Shown here: one piece after another, positions 32,348 through 43,015 of the stretch
How positions within the stretch are numbered: the first letter of the stretch is position 1
Layout: each line of letters starts with the position of its first letter
From: Narthecium ossifragum
Taxonomy: Eukaryota > Streptophyta > Magnoliopsida > Dioscoreales > Nartheciaceae
Assembly: GCA_963920575.1 (NCBI GenBank)
Contig: OY986975.1
Coordinates: 20,615,897-20,679,896, forward strand
DNA: 64,000 nucleotides
Direction of reading: 5' to 3'
Notes under the pieces: generated by a model
What the model was told of the DNA's origin: nothing
What the model saw: the letters and a program-made list of their open reading frames with translations, nothing else
The model's database searches: none
Made by a program: the position numbers and the translations under genes

Positions 32348-34435
32348 ATGGGCTTCAGCAGCCATCCTCCACCATCCTCACTCTTCTTCTACTTACTCTC
32401 CACTCTCCTCCTCCTCGGCGTCGCCGCCGCCGGGGCACCCACCGTCACCTCCATCCTCATCACCACCCTCGGTCGCAGCAGCTACAACTTCGACATCTTC
32501 TCCACCCCCTTGTCCATCTCTACCCCCCAGGAAACCATCCTCATCTCTACACACGACGAGCTCCAGCTCACTGATGGCATCTCCGTCAACTACAACGGCT
32601 TCTTCCCGCCCAACTCCTCCTCCCTCTTGTACGTCTCCGAGTGCGACGGCTCCCCCGGCATCTATCTCGACCTCCTCTTGGCCCCTTCCAATAGACGCCG
32701 CGAGGCTCTCGAGCTCTCCAGCAATCTCAAGATGCCTTTGATTCGAAATTCCAATCAAGAGGGTGGTGAGAAGGTGCTATCGATGAAGGATAGGCCGTCG
32801 ATCTCCGGCGACATGCTTGTGTACGTCTCCACCGAGGAGCCGTCGCCGTTCCCGCGCCATAGCTGGGCCGCCGTGTACTACACACACCTTGCTACTGGCG
32901 ATACCCGCCGCCTCACCCCCTACGGCATCGCGGACTTTAGCCCAGCGGTATCTCCGTCCGGGTTGTGGACCGCCGTCGCCTCCGCGGGGTCTCGTGGGTG
33001 GTCCGGCGAGATCGAGGAGCTCCATACTGGCATCTTTTTGTTCAAAACTAAGGACGGGTCGTCAAGGTCTTTGGTAGTGGGGTATGGAGGATGGCCGTGT
33101 TGGGGTGACGATGGCACCTTGTACTTCCATCGCCGGAGTTCCGATGGCTGGTGGAGCGTGTATCGCGTGGTTATCCGGTTCGATGGCTCTGTGCCTGTAG
33201 CGAGTTCGGTGGAGCGCGTAACTCGTGCTGGATTCCATGCTTTCACTCCCGCTGCATCCCCCGGCGTTCCGGGCATCATCGCCGTTGCGACGAGGAGGCC
33301 TGAAGACAACTACCGGCATATAGAGATCGTCGACATGAGGGGTGGACGCAATGCTTATGTGGAGGTGACGAAGCCCATCTCTCCGAATTCCCATCACTAC
33401 AATCCCTTTATCTCGCCGGATGGGACCAAGATCGGCTACCATCGATGCAGGGGATATCACGACGATGGTAACTCCCCGTTGCTATTCGAGAGCATCGACA
33501 GCCCAGCGCCGGAGACCTTCTCACTCCTTAGGATTGCTGGTAGTTTCCCTTCTTTCTCTCCCAATGGCGATCAAATTGCCTATGCTGGCTTGCCTGGGCT
33601 GTATGTGGTGAATTCCGTTGGCTCAGGTGAGCCTCGTGAGATTTTAAATGGCATGGCTTTTTCGACTGCGTGGGATTGGAAGAGGAAAGGGGTCATATAC
33701 ACAAGCTACGGTCCTACCTTCGCTGCAGAGAGCACCCAGGTCGACGTCATTTCCGTCACTCTAAATGACAATGTTGAGAATTCTCAGCCTTCGATTAAGA
33801 AGCTGACGACCGGAGGAGAGAACAATGCATTCCCTTCTCCATCACCGGACGGGAAGTGGGTTGTGTTCCGATCGGGCCGGTCAGGGCACAAGAATATCTA
33901 CATTATGGATGCGGTGGACGGCGAGGCTGCCGGAATCCACCAACTAACAAAGGGGCCTTGGACTGATACAATGTGCAATTGGTCTCCTGATGGTGAGTGG
34001 ATTGCCTTTGCTTCGGATAGAGACAATCCTGGAAGTGGGAGCTTTGCCATCTATATGGTGCACCCCAATGGAACAGGGTTGAAGAAGGTAATGCATAGTG
34101 GGGATGGAGGGAGGGCGAACCACCCATGGTTCAGCCCAGACTCGAAGAAGATAGTGTTTACTTCGGATTATGCTGCTGTTTCGGCTGAACCAATTGCCAA
34201 CCCTCACCATTACCAACCATATGGAGATATCTTCACTATGAACATTGATGGTTCTGACATCCGGCGACTCACTCACAACTCATATGAGGACGGCACGCCG
34301 ACCTGGGGTCCAATCTTTATGAATGCGGATGTTAGCGAAGCTCTGTCTGGGAGTGCTCGATGCAGGTTCGATGACTGTCACTGGCTTAGTTCACAGAACA
34401 ATGTTCAGAAAGAATTGCAAGGTAGCAGTTGCTGA
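32348..34435 (+). CDS. TolB/DPP6-N-like beta-propeller protein, secreted or membrane-anchored (At1g21680-like)
   Basis: A 695-aa intronless protein with an N-terminal signal peptide (FFYLLSTLLLLGVAAAGA, about residues 12-29). The rest is built from repeated TolB/WD40-like PD40 units: AVSPSGLWTAVAS, FISPDGTKIGYHR, FSPNGDQIAYAG, PSPDGKWVVFRSGRSGHKNIY, WSPDGEWIAFASDRDN, FSPDSKKIVFTSDYAA, each followed by a stretch like IYIMDAVDG or IYMVHPNGT. This is the family annotated in plants as DPP6 N-terminal domain-like. It has no dipeptidyl-peptidase catalytic domain, so it is likely a non-enzymatic extracellular propeller, perhaps binding protein or glycan; its function is not established. The start is supported by the signal peptide immediately after it. 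The end, SSQNNVQKELQGSSC, is followed by TGA. First-half codons are GC-rich, as in other single-exon genes here. Confidence 0.92.
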   Translation: MGFSSHPPPSSLFFYLLSTLLLLGVAAAGAPTVTSILITTLGRSSYNFDIFSTPLSISTPQETILISTHDELQLTDGISVNYNGFFPPNSSSLLYVSECDGSPGIYLDLLLAPSNRRREALELSSNLKMPLIRNSNQEGGEKVLSMKDRPSISGDMLVYVSTEEPSPFPRHSWAAVYYTHLATGDTRRLTPYGIADFSPAVSPSGLWTAVASAGSRGWSGEIEELHTGIFLFKTKDGSSRSLVVGYGGWPCWGDDGTLYFHRRSSDGWWSVYRVVIRFDGSVPVASSVERVTRAGFHAFTPAASPGVPGIIAVATRRPEDNYRHIEIVDMRGGRNAYVEVTKPISPNSHHYNPFISPDGTKIGYHRCRGYHDDGNSPLLFESIDSPAPETFSLLRIAGSFPSFSPNGDQIAYAGLPGLYVVNSVGSGEPREILNGMAFSTAWDWKRKGVIYTSYGPTFAAESTQVDVISVTLNDNVENSQPSIKKLTTGGENNAFPSPSPDGKWVVFRSGRSGHKNIYIMDAVDGEAAGIHQLTKGPWTDTMCNWSPDGEWIAFASDRDNPGSGSFAIYMVHPNGTGLKKVMHSGDGGRANHPWFSPDSKKIVFTSDYAAVSAEPIANPHHYQPYGDIFTMNIDGSDIRRLTHNSYEDGTPTWGPIFMNADVSEALSGSARCRFDDCHWLSSQNNVQKELQGSSC

Positions 34436-35916
34436 GTATGTATAAATTTGGTATACATTTGTAAGCATTAGGTTCTTATTATATGCACCTATCTATGTAT
34501 AAATAACTATGTGGATTACTTTCTAGCTACTAATTGTTGCGTGAATTCTCTGTAATAATAATAGAATGAGTTATATCTTGGATCTTGGGTGTTTGAGAGA
34601 TATGCATGTTATGCTTAGAATACTTTCAGAACTTTTCCATTGTTTAGACACCCTCAATTCTTATTGCCTCGATGTTTGATGATGAAAATATGCAGCCTGT
34701 GAGAATCGATTGCCTCAAGTGGCATATAGATATTGCTGCAGGTTGAGGATTTACAAATAATCCGGAGCAAAACTTTCTTTGATCAACGTGCAGAATGGAA
34801 TTTCCCACTACAGGACCTATCCTTCTTGTTTGTCTGCTTGGATTGCTTAGTGACTTAGATTATTGGTTTTGAAGCGCGGAAGGTACACAGATGGAGGCAG
34901 GGAAAAATGCAGAGAGAAGATTGCTTTGAGGCTCATATCTTCTGGTACGCTTTTTCTGTTTCTATTACCTTTTCTTTGGTCCAGTCAGAATTCTTTTTAC
35001 AATGCTAATTTAAAGCATATCTTTAAATTCTATTCTCCTGCTTTCAGACTTAACAGTGGTATATTTAACTGTGGATCATATAAGCTTCTTTTTCTAAATG
35101 ATATTATTTTCTTAGAGTTTTAACTACTCAGATATTAATAGATGGCTTACCATAAAGTTTGTGAATTGCTGCTAATTTGTATCTGAGATTAAGCTGCAAG
35201 AAGTTTCACCAATAACAAAAGTAAAAGGAATACGAAGTAAGTTAACTCTGAGGGATCTTGATGGAGATTGGGGAAATTATGGAGGATAATCTATTAAATT
35301 GCTTATTTCACTCAGGAATGCTACACAAAAAACTGAGAATTCAACACTGAAAATATATGGGAAACTACTATGGCCTTTGATATGTAATGCCAATATGAAT
35401 TCTGAGCTGATCAACCGAATGTGACATTCTGTTCTTCTTGCTTTTATTCATGCATATGTTCTCTCAAAGCAGCAGGATTTTATTTGTCATCCTGACATTC
35501 TATTCGCAGTTACTGCTTCAGCACCAAAAAAAAAAAAACCCTAAAAAACCAAAATGAAACATAATAAAGAAGAGCTCATCAAAGGACACCATAGTGAAAA
35601 CAAGATCGAATTACATGTAACGCATTAAAAAGTTGTCTATTTGTTGTAATAGTGCTGAAGAGAATGTATCAAGAAATTCTAGATTCTAAACATTTCATTC
35701 CATTTTTGAATCAGGATATGACCTCCATGTTTGATTCAGGTAAATATAGCATGACAACATGAGAGAATATCCTATACTACCGATGTAGTAGGTGCCCATC
35801 ATTTCTTCTTGCAGATCTCATAGAATTGCATGTCGTGATCAACAACAATTCATGGATCAGTCTCAATGGGCAAAACCTTTCATTGCTTCAGATGGCCCTC
35901 CTGAAATGTTGCATGA
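34436..35916. other. Intergenic region, no gene seen
   Basis: AT-rich, with a poly-A/T-rich section and a run of 13 A near 35526. It contains the 3' UTRs of the flanking convergent genes and short non-conserved open frames only. Confidence 0.5.
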
Positions 35917-36459
35917 TCAAGACATGGAGTAAGCCAATGGAACTTCGCTCTCATGAGACCTGAGGGATGAAGCATGACCATTGGCAGTGACGTGAGATTC
36001 TGGGTTGCTCTCCGGATCGCCCTCCTTCCAGCTTGTGCCTGCAGCGCTGTCGGCACCAGCTGCAGCGTCTTGTGGCTCCATAACAGTAGCGCTTCCAAAC
36101 CGCACCCTCCTCATCCCTCCAGGTGAATTAACAGGTGAGTCTTGCATATTGGCGCCGCCAACCGCAGATGTGGTTGTGTCACTAGCCACGGGTGCCACCG
36201 CGGCGATCCTAACAGGCTGCTGGTTATCAGGTATCTCTTCCCTCAATGTCATTGATCGGTAAATGCACGTCGTGATCCAGAACACCCAGGGGATGCCTAC
36301 AAGGATCATGCCGGCGGCAGGGAACCAGACGGTGGTTTCGGACTCGGGGAGCGATATGTAGAGCACCAGAAGGCCTCCGCCGGCAATCACAAGGGCAAAG
36401 AAGAGGCAAGAGATGAACCAGATGCAGATGCTTCCTGCCCGTCCCTCCAGAGCCGGCAT
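35917..36459 (-). CDS. Small two-transmembrane plant protein of unknown function
   Basis: A 180-aa single-exon protein. The N-terminal half has two hydrophobic helices (about residues 11-33, ICIWFISCLFFALVIAGGGLLV, and 44-66, VWFPAAGMILVGIPWVFWITT). These are joined by a short loop with SLPESET and followed by CIYRS. The C-terminal half (about 70-180) is polar and probably disordered, rich in Ser, Ala, Gly and Glu (SPVNSPGGMRRVRFGS), and ends LAYSMS. The compact hairpin plus soluble tail is a layout I recognise from conserved uncharacterised plant membrane proteins, but I know no named family. The start at MPALEGRAG is the first ATG of the coding frame. Another open frame overlaps upstream and is judged spurious. 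Confidence 0.75.
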   Translation of the reverse strand: MPALEGRAGSICIWFISCLFFALVIAGGGLLVLYISLPESETTVWFPAAGMILVGIPWVFWITTCIYRSMTLREEIPDNQQPVRIAAVAPVASDTTTSAVGGANMQDSPVNSPGGMRRVRFGSATVMEPQDAAAGADSAAGTSWKEGDPESNPESHVTANGHASSLRSHESEVPLAYSMS

Positions 36460-36796
36460 TGGCTCCGTGTAGCAAATTGGCTGCCGGAAAACTTGTTGGT
36501 ACTGTGTAGTTCCTGTGATCTCTGATTGGTGTGGATCTTTTGTCGAGAGTTTGGAGGATCTTGTTGGGGGTGGAGATGGGTTTCCAAGAATGGAGCCAAA
36601 GGATGGTGTGGGTGGCGAAGGTGGACATATTCAAAAGAGATCCACGCAAAACAAGGATGACAATTAGGCAGCGGCCAAGTTTGATGAAGGTTAGAGGGAG
36701 AGAAAAGGGCGGGGAAATGGATGGTCCATAGGCACTGGAACTGCTGTCATGGCCTCTACAAATCATGCCTCCTTCCTTCATGCTTGATATCTCCAT

Positions 36797-37130
36797 AAGA
36801 TGAACTAGTGATTGTTGTGCGGGTCAGCACACAGTGGCACGTATCATGTCGAGAAATCCTCGGCGCGATATCCGCATTAATCTTGTACTGATACATGTAT
36901 TAGCTTAGAAAAGGTAAATTTGTACTTGATGATGGCATGAGGTATATATGTATCCTGCCGGACAAAGATCGGCATAACCCGTGCCACTAGCATGGCAATT
37001 CTTGGATGAAGCATTTGTTTTATAACATCACACAATCTTTTATTGGCAGCATACATCCATTGCAAACAGGGCTTTTATGGGATCATCTCACACACAGGAC
37101 ATATGAAAGAAAATAAAGCAGAAAACAAGC
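36797..37130. other. Short intergenic region
   Basis: No gene recognised. It lies between two minus-strand genes and contains the end of the WEB-family gene's 3' UTR plus the CT repeat listed separately. Confidence 0.4.
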
Positions 37131-37154
37131 TCTCTCTCTCTCTCTCTCTCTCTC
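37131..37154. repeat. CT dinucleotide microsatellite
   Basis: Uninterrupted (ct)n of about 12 units just downstream of the WEB-family stop codon (minus-strand gene), so inside its 3' UTR. Confidence 0.9.
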
Positions 37155-37164
37155 AACAAAATCA

Positions 37165-37842
37165 TCAGTTCAGGATGCTATGTAAGGGTCTGCTGTAATG
37201 ATCAGAGAAGTTGAGATCACCGGAACTCTTCTTTCTGGAAAATCTGTGACCAACAAGAGGAACAATAGGCTTCTTCTTCTTCAGCACATTTGCCTTCTTC
37301 TTTCCGGCAAGCTCACCTTCAACCATGGAACGGCTCATTGCCTGGGACAGAGATGGCAGGTAGTCGAACCTCATCGCGGAGTCGTCGACCATCTCTTCAC
37401 CCCACCGGTGGCTGCGAACTCCCCCTTGCTCGGCCATGACACGTCTACTCCTCGCCATCTTTGCAGCAACTCCGGCCATTTCCATCTCCGCCAGCTTAGA
37501 CATGCTCTTGTGAAGCTCTGCATTCAGTGTAGCCACCGCAACCTCCGTCGCTGACTCCCTCTCCTTCAGCAGCTTGAGCTCTCGCTTCGTCTCCTCCAAC
37601 TCGGCTTCGAGCTTCTTCAAAGAAGTCATGATGAGCTCATCCTCTCCATCTTGATCAAACCGAGATGAAGAGGAGAATGGTGGTGGTGGTGGTGGTGACG
37701 GAGGTGGTGAGAATGCTGCATAGATAGGCTTCTTTGGAGAGTACAAATCACCTGCAAGAATACGTTCGCCGAAAACGGCGACCGCCTCTCTCACAGACTG
37801 AAACGGGCGGGTTGTGATGACCTCAGAACACCCGGAAGCCAT
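37165..37842 (-). CDS. WEB-family coiled-coil protein (short type)
   Basis: A 225-aa single-exon protein. It starts MASGCSEVITTRPFQSVREAVAVFGERILAG, the N-terminal signature of short WEB (weak chloroplast movement under blue light) family members. A Pro-rich spacer (SPPPSPPPPPPF) and a heptad-patterned coiled coil follow (about 68-125, LKKLEAELEETKRELKLLKERESATEVAVATLNAELHK in order). The C-terminus is basic, with KKKKPIVPLVGHRFSRKKSS. Related proteins affect chloroplast and actin behaviour through coiled-coil partners; for this short form the role is unproven. The stop is followed at once by a CT repeat. Confidence 0.8.
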   Translation of the reverse strand: MASGCSEVITTRPFQSVREAVAVFGERILAGDLYSPKKPIYAAFSPPPSPPPPPPFSSSSRFDQDGEDELIMTSLKKLEAELEETKRELKLLKERESATEVAVATLNAELHKSMSKLAEMEMAGVAAKMARSRRVMAEQGGVRSHRWGEEMVDDSAMRFDYLPSLSQAMSRSMVEGELAGKKKANVLKKKKPIVPLVGHRFSRKKSSGDLNFSDHYSRPLHSILN

Positions 37843-38847
37843 TGCTGCTGTAGTAGAGTTGCCCTGAACAGAGGAATACTGAGTGTTGAGAGGGGGAATA
37901 GAGATGGCTATTTGATGCTATGATGGGTGTAGTTCCTTTGCTTCTACTGCAAAGATAGGCCCAGCATAATTCCTAGCATTGTTTGCAGAGAAAGCTTTGT
38001 TTTGGTGGGCAAGAATAGGACTTCTCACCTAATTAAAGACTTTTTAGTAGGGTTTCCAGCTCTATTGCTGCCAGCTTTATTCTTGCATGAAAGCTTTTTA
38101 GCAGACTGCAATGCAAATTAGCAATCTTTTTGTGCTTGTACTAATTACATAGTTTGTTGGTAAGAGAGCAAATATATCAAGGAAAAAACATTGTAAGAAG
38201 ACTCATTTTGTGTCACATCTATCCAAGGGAGTGCATTTGATTTGATTTTTTTTGTTTATTGGTATATTTTTGTTAAGACCGGCTATGCTATGCTAGGACC
38301 AACTTGATTAGATTAGTGGTTTTATTATTTTCTAGTTTTGTGCTAGGAAGTTCTGATTCTATTAGGATTTTATTATAATGCCTATAAATAAGGGGGAGAT
38401 GAAAGTAGTAATCAATCCACTTTAGGGGCTGCTTGGTTGCTGTGGACCGGGTGCGATTGAGTCACTCGATTCACTCTACTTCGTTGGCTTTGTTATTAAT
38501 TTTGCTAAAGTCAAAATGGCTAAGTGGAAGGGTTTTTAAAGTGGAATAATACCACTTTCATTCTTTCACTGAATCAAACAACAAAAGTGACTGGAATGCA
38601 TCCAGTCAGCCCACTCGGCATTCTATCGAACCAAACAGCAAAAGTGGCTGGAGTAGATACAACAACTAGCAATGGACGGTAGCTACACATTCTAGCAAAT
38701 CAAATCTAAAGATTCAAATTTGATCGGATGTCTTGCTTGTGTAGGATACCACCTGTGATCTCCCAAGCATCACTCAAAATCACATAGTTTTGATCAAAGA
38801 CAACAACGGACATGCATGCATGCATCAACCTGAGAGACTTATTTGAG
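37843..38847. other. Intergenic region with repeat remnants
   Basis: Upstream of the WEB-family gene. At about 38320-38410 there is LTR-like sequence ('ctattaggattttattat', 'cctataaataaggggg'). At about 38425-38650 a possible small hAT-like MITE has ends 'ggggctgcttggttg' and 'gaaccaaacagcaaaag'. No complete element or gene was found. The right edge (about 38848) is the start of duplication unit 1. Confidence 0.45.
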
Positions 38848-38853
38848 TTCTTT

Positions 38854-40511
38854 CTAATCCAAACGAACTGGTCTTGCAGCAAGGTAAAGGTCGTGTTTCA
38901 TGTGTGCAGTTAATCCAGGGCTTTCACTCATGTCAAGATCTCCTTCCACCATGCCATCAGGCAATCCCCAATCAAAGCAACGGATAAGATTTCCTAATGC
39001 GAGCTCCAAGTTAGCAGATGCAAACTGTAGCCCGGGACAAATTCTCCGGCCTGCGCCGAAGGGTATGTACTGGAAATCGCTCCCTTTAAAGGTCACCGGG
39101 CTTTCTAGGAACCTCTCCGGTTGGAACTCCTCCGGCGAATCCCAGATCCTGGCGTCCCGCGAGATCGCCCATGCATTGACTATGACTCTTGTTTGCTTGG
39201 GAATCTCGTAGCCACCGACCCGGCAATCATCGGTCGACTCTCGTGGGAGTAGCAGTGGCGCCGGAGGGTGCAGCCGCAGGATCTCCTTTATCACTGCTTT
39301 TAAGTAGTTCATCTCGCTGAGGTCTTCTTCTCGAATCTGTGCTTTATCAGTGGCTACTGCTCTCACTTCGGTTTGCAGCTTCTTCATCGCCTCCGGATGT
39401 TTGATGAGTTCTGCCATGGCCCAAACTAGCGTTATAAATGTAGTCTCGGAGCCTGCTCCAATCATATCCTGCCAATAAAAAAACAGTAGTGTGTATTATG
39501 TTTTCTAAATAATAGTTAGAGAGTAAGATAATTAAAATGATAGGAAATTAAAGATTAATTTGCATAATTATAGTCTAACAGTTGTAGGAATTGTGAGCTG
39601 AGAATATATATATATATTACCAGTATGAGTGCCTTGATCGTCTCATGGGTAAGAACAAAGTCCAAGCTGTCTGGATCCTTTTGAAGACTGAGCAAGATGT
39701 CCACAAAATCACCACTCTCAACTCCACCACATGCATCCTTCTTAGATCCATCAGCATGGTCTTCTATTATCTGATCAAGAAGAACATCCCATCTCTTGGA
39801 ATTCCTAATAGCTCTCTTATCCCACCCAAAGATGGTGCTCAGGCACTCCAGAGAAGGGAAGTAATCCACCAAATGGAAACCATCAAGCAGTACAATGTTC
39901 TCTTTGATGGCCTCGTTGAACGCCTCGTTCCTATCTTCTGTAGCAAATTTCCCACAGACAACTCTGCAGATGATATCATTAGCAAAGCTGCTCAAGATCT
40001 TGGTTACATTCACCGGAGATGTCGGCGAAGAAGAGATCTTTTTGATCATGAGAGCCACTTCCTCCTCTCTTGCCGGCCGGAAGGACTGCACTCTCTTGGA
40101 GCTCAACAGGTGGGCGTTGGAGACCTTTCTCAGCTGCCTCCAGCGATCACCGTAGGGTGAGAAGGCCATGTCGGTGCAGCCGTAGAGGATAATCTTGGCG
40201 GCCTTCAGAGAGGGCCGGCTTGCGAAGACGAGATCATGGGTTGTCATGATCTCTCGTGCCACCTCCATGGACGAGACGACGATGGTCGGCACATGGCCGA
40301 GGTGGAGGAGCATGAGCGGCCCGTTCTGCCGTGCAAGAGCTCGGAGAGATCGGTGAGGCAGCGAGCCGAGCTGGTGGAGGTTTCCTATTAGGGGAAACTT
40401 TGGTGGAGAAGGTGGCTGCAGCTTACTCCTCTTTACTCTTTTGGTGCTCACAAGAAGTAGTGAAACTAATAAGAGAAGAACAAGCCATGAGAAAGCTAGC
40501 AGCAGAGACAT
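38854..40511 (-). CDS. Cytochrome P450, CYP71 clan (copy 1), 2 exons
   Basis: ER-anchored haem monooxygenase of plant specialised metabolism; the substrate cannot be told from sequence. Exon 1 is 39621-40511, exon 2 is 38854-39468, and the intron is 152 bp with GT/AG ends, giving 501 aa. Order: N-terminal membrane anchor (LLAFSWLVLLLLVSLLLVS), hinge PPSPPKFPLIGN, C-helix WRQLRK, I-helix AGSETT (about 302-307), ExxR (EILR, about 359-362), PERF (about 414-417) and the haem loop FGAGRRICPG with Cys441. All catalytic elements are intact. Length and single phase-0 intron are normal for CYP71-type genes. A TATA-like TATAAAAC lies at 40555-40562. It is the first of two near-identical tandem copies; its upstream region differs from that of copy 2. 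Confidence 0.95.
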
Positions 40512-40553
40512 TGTGTACTCTGCAGCAGCTGTTTCAGTCCAGAACGTACCCCT

Positions 40554-40562
40554 GTTTTATAG
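40554..40562 (-). promoter_or_regulatory. TATA box of P450 copy 1
   Basis: Minus-strand reading is ACTATAAAACAGGGG, about 45 bp before the ATG. The same box is kept in copy 2 (about 56533-56541, AATATAAAACAGGGG). Upstream of it the copies stop matching after about 17 bp. Confidence 0.6.
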
Positions 40563-40579
40563 TGAAAGATGGATGTAAA

Positions 40580-41433
40580 GATCCCATGCCTGACATATAT
40601 CATCTATGTGATTATGGATATACCCCTACAAACTTACAAACTTGCTACGTTACACACGCATCCTGAAATCCAACATATTCCAGAAGGAACCTACAAACGT
40701 AAAAAAAGTTTGAAATATATACGGATTCATCAAAAATGTCTATTTTAGTCTCAGCTTCGTGAAAACTTTGATGACAGAGGGGTTTATTTTGAATTTTTGA
40801 TATCTGCGAGGGTATTTTTGAAATAAGATAAAATCTACTTTTGGTACCTATAAAATTAATGTTGTGACACAGGACGTCTGTTTTTACTCGATTTATAAAA
40901 CTGATGTTGTGACAAAATGATACATGATATGTGTTATTACTCGATTTAGTACCCAATATATAGTTATTATACCGAGTGAGATCCTACCGCTCGACGGCGT
41001 TGTAAGAAGACGACGATAAACAGGACACGTGGCTGGTTTTGCTCCATTTCTTGTGCAATGTGCAATTGATTTTGTGACAAAATGATTCATAACGTTTATT
41101 CGCCAAAAGAAAGATAACATATAAATTCATACATTAATTTGTCATCCTCCAGAGAGAGTGGTACCCGTAACCCAACTAGTTATCTTATCACATACTCCAC
41201 GCAAAACAACAAGGATTTATTACATATACACCCTTACAAATTTACCATATTAAATATGTAGCCCTCGAATGTAACGTATTTTAAAGGCTAAAATCCACCT
41301 TTTGTACTTGTAAAATTGATGTCGTGATAAAATGATATCTAATGTTTATTTTTACATGATTTACTACCCAACTTATCAAAGCTCGTCCGATTTTGATCCG
41401 ATAGACGAATGGTGTCGATTATCTGACGGTAAA
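40580..41433. other. 854-bp segment present only upstream of P450 copy 1
   Basis: Flanked by GTAAA at 40575-40579 and 41429-41433. In unit 2 the same flanks join with a single GTAAA (near 56560). The segment is AT-rich with pieces like 'ttttggtacctataaaatt' and 'gttgtgacaaaatgat' that recall MULE sub-terminal sequence seen in the 28.6-kb element. Related repeat sequence continues past 41434 in both units, which favours a microhomology deletion in unit 2 over an insertion in unit 1. Confidence 0.8.
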
Positions 41434-41529
41434 CTGGTCACATGCGCATCATATAACGGGTTAGTTCAGTTCACAAATTGAGTAAAAATAAGTTAGGTAT
41501 TAAATCGGGCATCATGATTTCTTCTTAGT

Positions 41530-42110
41530 GGAAAATCTTTAGGCTTTTACATGAACACAAGATATTCAATGCATCGTGACATGAAATGTAGAAACGGAGT
41601 CCAGTCTTGTGGAAATTCGTATCTTATCAAGTGTGCCCACTCTGATCAGCTATATTTGTTGTTTTGTGATGAGTCATGACGAAGACAATTAAGCTTTTTC
41701 GCATCTCATCCTGTAGAAAGATAAGATAAGTATTGCTTATTTGTTGTTATATCATAAGCCATGACAAAGACAATTAAGCTTTTTGAATCTCATCCTATAG
41801 AAAGACAGGATGTGATTGATGATGGACTCTTCAGCCCGCAACCATAACATGAGCAAGGGGTTTTTTTCAATGCATTCTGACATGAAATGTACAAACGGAG
41901 TCCGTCTTGTGGAAATTTGTATCTTATCAAGTGTGCCCACTCTGATCAGCTATATATTTGTTGTTGTGTCATGAGTCATGATAAAGACAATTAAGCTTTT
42001 CGAATCTCATCCTATAGAAAGACAAGATGTGCTTGATGATGGACTCTTCATCCCGCAGCAATAACATGAGCAAGGGGTTTTTGCATATAAATAAATAAAT
42101 AAACATACAC
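41530..42110. repeat. Repeated non-coding module, expanded in unit 1
   Basis: A module of about 200-280 bp contains 'gacatgaaatgta', 'cttatcaagtgtgcccac', 'ctgatcagctatat', 'gacaattaagctttt', 'aatctcatcctatagaaag' and 'acatgagcaaggggttttt'. Its core is present about three times here. It occurs once in unit 2 (about 56670-56905) and once, diverged, near 54380-54580 upstream of P450 copy 2. No coding potential or terminal repeats were recognised. Confidence 0.7.
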
Positions 42111-42486
42111 CCTCCTCGTGTCACCTGACACGCTAACCACTGACCACTACTCCTCTCTTCCTCTCCCTCTCTCACCCCTCCGTCACGTGCTCATCATGTG
42201 TGATGACTCAGATGCCACTATCATTAGATATATATGAGTCCTAAGACTCGTCATAAATGTTCCCTTATAAGATACATATGTACCCTTTAAAGCTAGTCTA
42301 ATGACATATATATCGGTCTAAGGTCAGTAATTGCATGTGTATCTTTTATTTTAGGGTGATTTGTCAAATGGTCTCTTACTAGAGACCAACTTGTCATTTA
42401 GTCCTTTATAGAAATTCTTCGGACTTTTAGTACCACTATAGGGGAATAAAGACAAAATTACCCTCTACCTTCTATCTATATACACC

Positions 42487-43015
42487 CTACTAACCTCCCC
42501 ATCCCCGCCGCGTGTCTGGCGCCACACCCCCCCCCCCCCCCCCCCCCCCCACACCAAATCCCGAGGTCGTCGCCGTCCGCGTCCCCCCATCCCGCGCGTC
42601 CGGCGCTCTGCTCCAACCCAGATCCCGGCTCCAAAGCTCGTCGCCGGTCCAAAGCTCCTCGCCGTCCCCCCCCCTCAAGATCCATCGCCACCATCCCACC
42701 CCCGTTGCCTGTCCAATGCTCCATATCCGCCGCCGCCATCCCACCCCCGTCTCCGGTCAAAAGCTCCAAAGCTCGTCGCCGGCCCAAAGCTCCAAAACTT
42801 GTCGCCGGTCCACGCTCCTGATCCGTCGCCGCCATCCCACCTCTGTCGCCGGTCCAAAGCTCCAGATCCGCCGCCGCCATCCCACCCCCGTTGGTCTCTC
42901 GCCCCGATCTCATCGCTCATCGCCGCCCGCCGTCCCCGTCCCCCCGCGCGTCTGGCACCTCGCCACCAGATCCCGAAGTCGCCTCCAAAGCTCCCCGTCC
43001 AGCAACCGGCTTTAA
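42487..43015. repeat. C-rich low-complexity block with long poly-C
   Basis: Begins with a run of over 20 C near 42530 and continues with degenerate repeats around 'cgccgccatcccacccccgt' and 'ggtccaaagctcc'. Both strands are open by base composition and give Pro/Arg/Ser- or Gly/Asp-rich translations that are not credible proteins. In unit 2 this block is replaced by the 200-N gap. Confidence 0.75.

Noticed and set aside
32393..33460. Several minus-strand open frames over the beta-propeller gene
   Set aside because: Antisense to a long, well-supported coding sequence; GC-rich strand effect.
36227..36796. 189-codon minus-strand frame overlapping the two-TM protein gene
   Set aside because: Different frame, no membrane or domain pattern in the shared part, and basic/His-rich text typical of an off-frame reading.
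39645..40160. Plus-strand frame of 171 codons, repeated at 55629-56144
   Set aside because: Antisense shadow of P450 exon 1; repeated only because the gene is duplicated.
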